Program-made: the position numbers and the translations under genes
The notes under the pieces: model-generated
What the model saw: only the letters and a program-made list of their open reading frames with translations
The model's database searches: none
Told to the model about the DNA's origin: nothing
Shown here: positions 4,282 to 5,425 of the stretch, piece after piece
How positions within the stretch are numbered: position 1 is the first letter of the stretch
How the letters are laid out: each line of letters opens with the position of its first letter
Assembly (NCBI GenBank): GCA_015485245.1
Contig: WFTY01000407.1
Coordinates: forward strand, 1-5,425
From: Anaerolineales bacterium
GTDB taxonomy: Bacteria; Chloroflexota; Anaerolineae; Anaerolineales; UBA11858
DNA: 5,425 nt
Direction: 5' to 3'

Positions 4282-5425
4282 ATGGCACAGCAATCCACTC
4301 CCCGATTTTATCTCCACATGAGCACAGGGCAGTCCTACGCGCTGGCAAAAGGAGTGATCACCATTGGACGGGATCAGAGCAACGACATCGTCCTCGACCG
4401 TCCAAGCATCTCACGGTATCACGCCCGCTTGACCTGGCAGGGCGACCGCTGGGTGATCGAAGACCTGGGGTCGAGCAATGGCACGTTTATCAACGGCCAA
4501 CGCATCAACCGACCGACCTATCTCGTGCCCGGCATCCAGATCAGCCTGGGCAGCGAGGTGCTATTTACCCTGCGACAGGGACGGGCAGGCGCAGCGCGCT
4601 CGCGCCGCTCACGCGGCATCCCTAAACTGCCGCTGATCGCTGGAGCAAGCGTGGTGGGGTTGTTGCTGGTTGCCGCGGCAGTGGCGGGGTACTTTTGGTT
4701 CTTTCCTACCTCTTCACAGCAACCGCTGGAAGTCAGCGCGCTGCTGGGCAGCGGCCCCGGTGTGGTCATCCAACAGCCGGCGAACGGCGCCACCGTCAAG
4801 CAAGGGGATACGATTCTCCTCTCCGCGATCGCGACCGACGAGAGCGGTGTGACGCGCATGGATCTGCTGGTAGACGGGCAGGCGGTGCTCTCTCAAACCA
4901 GCCCGGATGAGCGCGGCAACAATCCCTTGATGTTAACATATCCCCTGGTAGCCACTAAGACAGCTACCTACACCCTCATCGTACGGGCATACAACACACA
5001 AGGAAAGATAAGCGAATCGTCGCCTGTGTCCGTGAATGTGGTGCCGCAGACTGCCTCGCAAAATCAACCGGAGTTGGGGCGTTATGTGGTTCAGCAAGGC
5101 GACACACTGGAGAACATCGCCAAACGCGCCGGGACGACGGTGGACGCAATTGTACAGGCCAACCCAGGCATGACTCCTTCCACGCAGTTGAAGCCCGGGC
5201 AGGTGATTTTGATCCCCCTGCCTAAAGGCCCCTCGATGGCCGCTGCGCCGCCGCCATCCGGTTCGTCGGGTGGACAGTCTGGCGGTCAGGCCGGTGGGCA
5301 ATCTGGCGGTCAGGCGGGCGGACAGTCCGGTGGGCAAGCCGGCGGTCAGGCCGGTGGACAATCTGGCGGGCAGCCTGGCGGACAATCCGGTGGACAGTCT
5401 GGTGGACAATCTGGCGGGCAAGCCG
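4282..5425 (+). CDS. FHA–transmembrane–Ig-like–LysM protein with GGQ-repeat tail (3' end missing)
   Basis: The frame is open from the ATG at 4282 to the window end; 381 residues are visible. An FHA domain (about 8-98) has the phospho-threonine-binding residues expected for the family: R30 in TIGR, S44 and H47 in SRYH, and N66 in GSSNGTF. A basic stretch (101-115, SRRSR) precedes one transmembrane helix (about 117-141), which by the positive-inside rule puts the FHA domain in the cytoplasm. Outside lie an Ig-like domain (about 159-254, with QQPANGATV and VDGQA, as in bacterial Ig domains of the Big_7 kind), a LysM domain (267-313, YVVQQGDTLENIA to QVILIPLP) and then a GGQ repeat tail. FHA domains bind phospho-threonine made by Ser/Thr kinases, and LysM binds GlcNAc-containing glycans such as peptidoglycan. 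The protein may therefore link kinase signalling or a cytoplasmic partner to the wall; this is an inference. GAAGG lies 9 bases before the ATG. No kinase or phosphatase gene is within view. Confidence 0.9.
   Translation, partial: MAQQSTPRFYLHMSTGQSYALAKGVITIGRDQSNDIVLDRPSISRYHARLTWQGDRWVIEDLGSSNGTFINGQRINRPTYLVPGIQISLGSEVLFTLRQGRAGAARSRRSRGIPKLPLIAGASVVGLLLVAAAVAGYFWFFPTSSQQPLEVSALLGSGPGVVIQQPANGATVKQGDTILLSAIATDESGVTRMDLLVDGQAVLSQTSPDERGNNPLMLTYPLVATKTATYTLIVRAYNTQGKISESSPVSVNVVPQTASQNQPELGRYVVQQGDTLENIAKRAGTTVDAIVQANPGMTPSTQLKPGQVILIPLPKGPSMAAAPPPSGSSGGQSGGQAGGQSGGQAGGQSGGQAGGQAGGQSGGQPGGQSGGQSGGQSGGQA
5266..5425 (+). repeat. 12-base tandem repeat encoding (S/A/P)GGQ
   Basis: Thirteen complete 4-residue units (residues 329-380) follow an Ala/Pro/Ser spacer, and the array continues past the window edge. 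The first residue is Ser in eight units, Ala in four and Pro in one, while GGQ never changes. Codons vary freely (GGT/GGC/GGA/GGG for Gly, CAG/CAA for Gln), so the units are not exact DNA copies. The tail is probably disordered and hydrophilic. Confidence 0.9.

Noticed and set aside
4230..4625. Plus-strand open frame overlapping the FHA domain in another frame
   Set aside because: No recognisable domain, and the overlapping frame from 4282 has a complete FHA signature.
4933..5421. Minus-strand open frame with a repetitive N-terminus (RLSTGL-type repeats)
   Set aside because: It is the antisense of the GGQ tandem repeat and LysM region. The repeat keeps this frame open; there is no independent support.

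Overview
This is a GC-rich bacterial chromosomal window with normal gene spacing and no RNA gene, CRISPR array or recognisable insertion sequence. The best guess for the host is a member of Chloroflexota, perhaps Anaerolineae. This rests on the style of the proteins (a Thr-Pro linker before a C-terminal membrane anchor, and an FHA–membrane–Ig-like–LysM fusion) and on short phased repeats between genes. No taxonomic marker gene is present, so the assignment is an inference.

Layout, left to right. (1) The 3' end of a plus-strand gene for a surface protein with a Thr-Pro linker, an SdrD-B-like calcium-loop domain and a C-terminal membrane anchor. (2) A minus-strand cluster, read from right to left: a family 2 glycosyltransferase with an extra C-terminal Rossmann-like domain (3041-2025), a FlK-like hot-dog thioesterase (1968-1555) and a GalE-type UDP-sugar 4-epimerase (1468-488). 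The galE stop overlaps the stop of the surface-protein gene. Each of the two gaps inside this cluster holds a small block built on a strict 7-base period. (3) A short divergent promoter region around 3042-3131. (4) A plus-strand gene for a small MscS-type mechanosensitive channel (3132-3956), followed by a strong hairpin terminator (4028-4063). (5) A non-coding stretch of about 220 bases with regulatory-looking repeats. (6) A plus-strand gene that runs off the right edge (4282 onward), encoding an FHA domain, a membrane helix, an Ig-like domain, a LysM domain and a GGQ-repeat tail.

Most of the content concerns the cell envelope: a calcium-loop surface protein, nucleotide-sugar supply (GalE) with a glycosyltransferase that could use such sugars, an osmotic safety valve (MscS), and a protein that may link cytoplasmic phospho-threonine signalling to the cell wall. 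The thioesterase does not obviously belong to that theme.

The most unusual signal is the pair of heptad-phased blocks at 1501-1577 and 1985-2026. In both, successive 7-base units begin GAC and then switch to GTC, and in both the stop codon of the upstream minus-strand gene lies in or at the edge of the block. Also notable is the divergent promoter region, where one palindromic TTGCAA could act as the -35 box in both directions and the glycosyltransferase transcript would be leaderless.
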